40,741 nt of DNA from Candidatus Micrarchaeota archaeon CG1_02_55_22 (GTDB lineage Archaea > Micrarchaeota > Micrarchaeia > Norongarragalinales > UBA97): the NCBI GenBank assembly GCA_001871595.1, contig MNVH01000038.1, positions 1 through 40,741 on the forward strand. Direction: 5' to 3'. A program made the translations under genes and the position numbers. The notes beneath the pieces are model-generated. The model had not been told where the DNA came from. It made no database searches and worked only from the letters and a program-made list of their open reading frames with translations. Below are positions 40,157-40,741 of the stretch, piece after piece. How positions within the stretch are numbered: position 1 is the first letter of the stretch; each line of letters opens with the position of its first letter.

Positions 40157-40741
40157 ATGGGAAACATTGAACGCGTGACAGTGACTGTCGATAGGGAGTT
40201 GCTCTCTCAAGTTGACGGGCTTGTTGCGGCTGGCGAGGCAAAGAGCCGTTCCCATGCCTTTGAAACTCTTTTGCAGCGCGGTCTGGCAACCCACCGGCTC
40301 CGAAAAGCGCTCGTTCTGGCCGGGGGCACGCGCAAGAGCCTCTATTCAGGCAGTACAATGAAACCCCTTCTCGATGTCGGTGGATTGACCGTAATCGAGC
40401 GGATAATCCTGCAGCTCAAGCGGGCGGGGGTTGAGGAAATATTCGTGGGTTTGGGCGAAGATGGCGAAAAGATAGTCTCCCTCTTGAAGAACGGCGAGAG
40501 CTACGGCGTGAATATCGGGTATTTATGGGAGCCGGCGGGCAGCCCGCTTGGCGGTGCGGGCGGAATGCGCTTGGCGCAGCCGCACTTGGCCGAGCCCTTC
40601 CTCTTGAGTTATTCTGATGTGTTGTATCCCGATCTTGATCTAGGGGATTTGTACCGTTTCCATAAGTCCGTGGGCGCGGCTTGCACGCTGGCATTGACGA
40701 ACGAGGAAAAACCGGTTTCTTTCGGCGTCGCGCGCCTGTCG
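40157..40741 (+). CDS. Ribbon-helix-helix/nucleotidyltransferase fusion, 3' end cut by window
   Basis: The frame is open from ATG 40157 to the window end (195 codons), so the C-terminus is missing. Residues 3-46 look like a ribbon-helix-helix domain (ERVTVTVDRELLSQVDGLVAAG, then SRSHAFETLLQRGL). From about residue 50 a sugar-phosphate nucleotidyltransferase follows: KALVLAGGTRKSLYSGSTMKPLLDVGG, where LAGG and the KPLL lysine bind the NTP, then IERIILQLKRAGVEEIFV, GYLWEPAGSPLGGAGGMR and LSYSDVLYPDLD with the metal-binding Asp. It probably makes an NDP-sugar. A TATA-like TTTAAATT lies at 40133-40140. Confidence 0.82.
   Translation, partial: MGNIERVTVTVDRELLSQVDGLVAAGEAKSRSHAFETLLQRGLATHRLRKALVLAGGTRKSLYSGSTMKPLLDVGGLTVIERIILQLKRAGVEEIFVGLGEDGEKIVSLLKNGESYGVNIGYLWEPAGSPLGGAGGMRLAQPHLAEPFLLSYSDVLYPDLDLGDLYRFHKSVGAACTLALTNEEKPVSFGVARLS

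Noticed and set aside
1-40741. CRISPR array, rRNA genes or insertion sequences
   Set aside because: No regularly spaced direct repeats of 24-37 bases, no rRNA-like stretches, and no transposase frame were seen.

Overview
The window looks like a piece of an archaeal chromosome of moderately high GC. The evidence is a complete A-type (V-like) ATPase operon, many TATA boxes 22-30 nt upstream of start codons that lack a Shine-Dalgarno site (leaderless starts), a box C/D guide RNA, free-standing AlaX, an HTH/S-layer-like protein and an intein in glmS. Small overlapping genes and the general gene style would fit a DPANN lineage such as Diapherotrites, but that placement is inference. No rRNA gene, CRISPR array or insertion sequence was seen.

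Layout. 1-1724: the 3' end of an AlkD-like DNA repair gene, a VapC/AbrB toxin-antitoxin pair and an unrecognised gene. 1808-10541 (minus): the ATPase operon, read H-I-K-E-C-F-A-B-(Nudix)-D, from a leaderless promoter at about 10564. 10787-13742 (plus): an unknown protein and a K+-independent-type membrane pyrophosphatase with a hairpin/T-run terminator. 13932-20507: an accessory region. It holds a PIN/UPF0175 toxin-antitoxin pair, a RelA/SpoT-type HD hydrolase, a tRNA-Ala(CGC) with two unusual bases, a cluster of perfect hairpins, a Fic protein with its own repeat operator, an AT-rich Mrr-like nuclease, and two RelE-type toxin genes that each carry one in-frame stop while their antitoxins are intact. 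20791-24990: two CPA2 cation/proton antiporters flanking a coiled-coil protein. 25024-25081: a C/D sRNA, followed by an FKBP lipoprotein, a transglutaminase-like protein (minus) and a DsbA-like oxidoreductase (minus). 27567-30500: a DEAD-box helicase with a structured leader and a divergent glycosyltransferase. 30483-34872 (minus): a nucleotide operon prs-pyrE-pyrF-rpe-like-pyrC. 34943-38194 (minus): glmS split by a 487-residue homing-endonuclease intein. The end holds an HTH/S-layer-like regulator, AlaX behind a 30-residue membrane peptide, and a ribbon-helix-helix/nucleotidyltransferase fusion cut by the window edge.

How the genes fit together. ATPase, pyrophosphatase and antiporters form an ion-gradient group. 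The prs-pyr cluster makes UMP from ribose phosphate. GlmS and the terminal nucleotidyltransferase suggest sugar-nucleotide synthesis. FKBP and DsbA-like proteins act on exported proteins. The best new leads are the C/D sRNA with a predicted 23S A-loop target, the two nonsense-broken toxins, the switch-like leader of the helicase gene, the hairpin cluster beside the tRNA, and the RHH/nucleotidyltransferase fusion.
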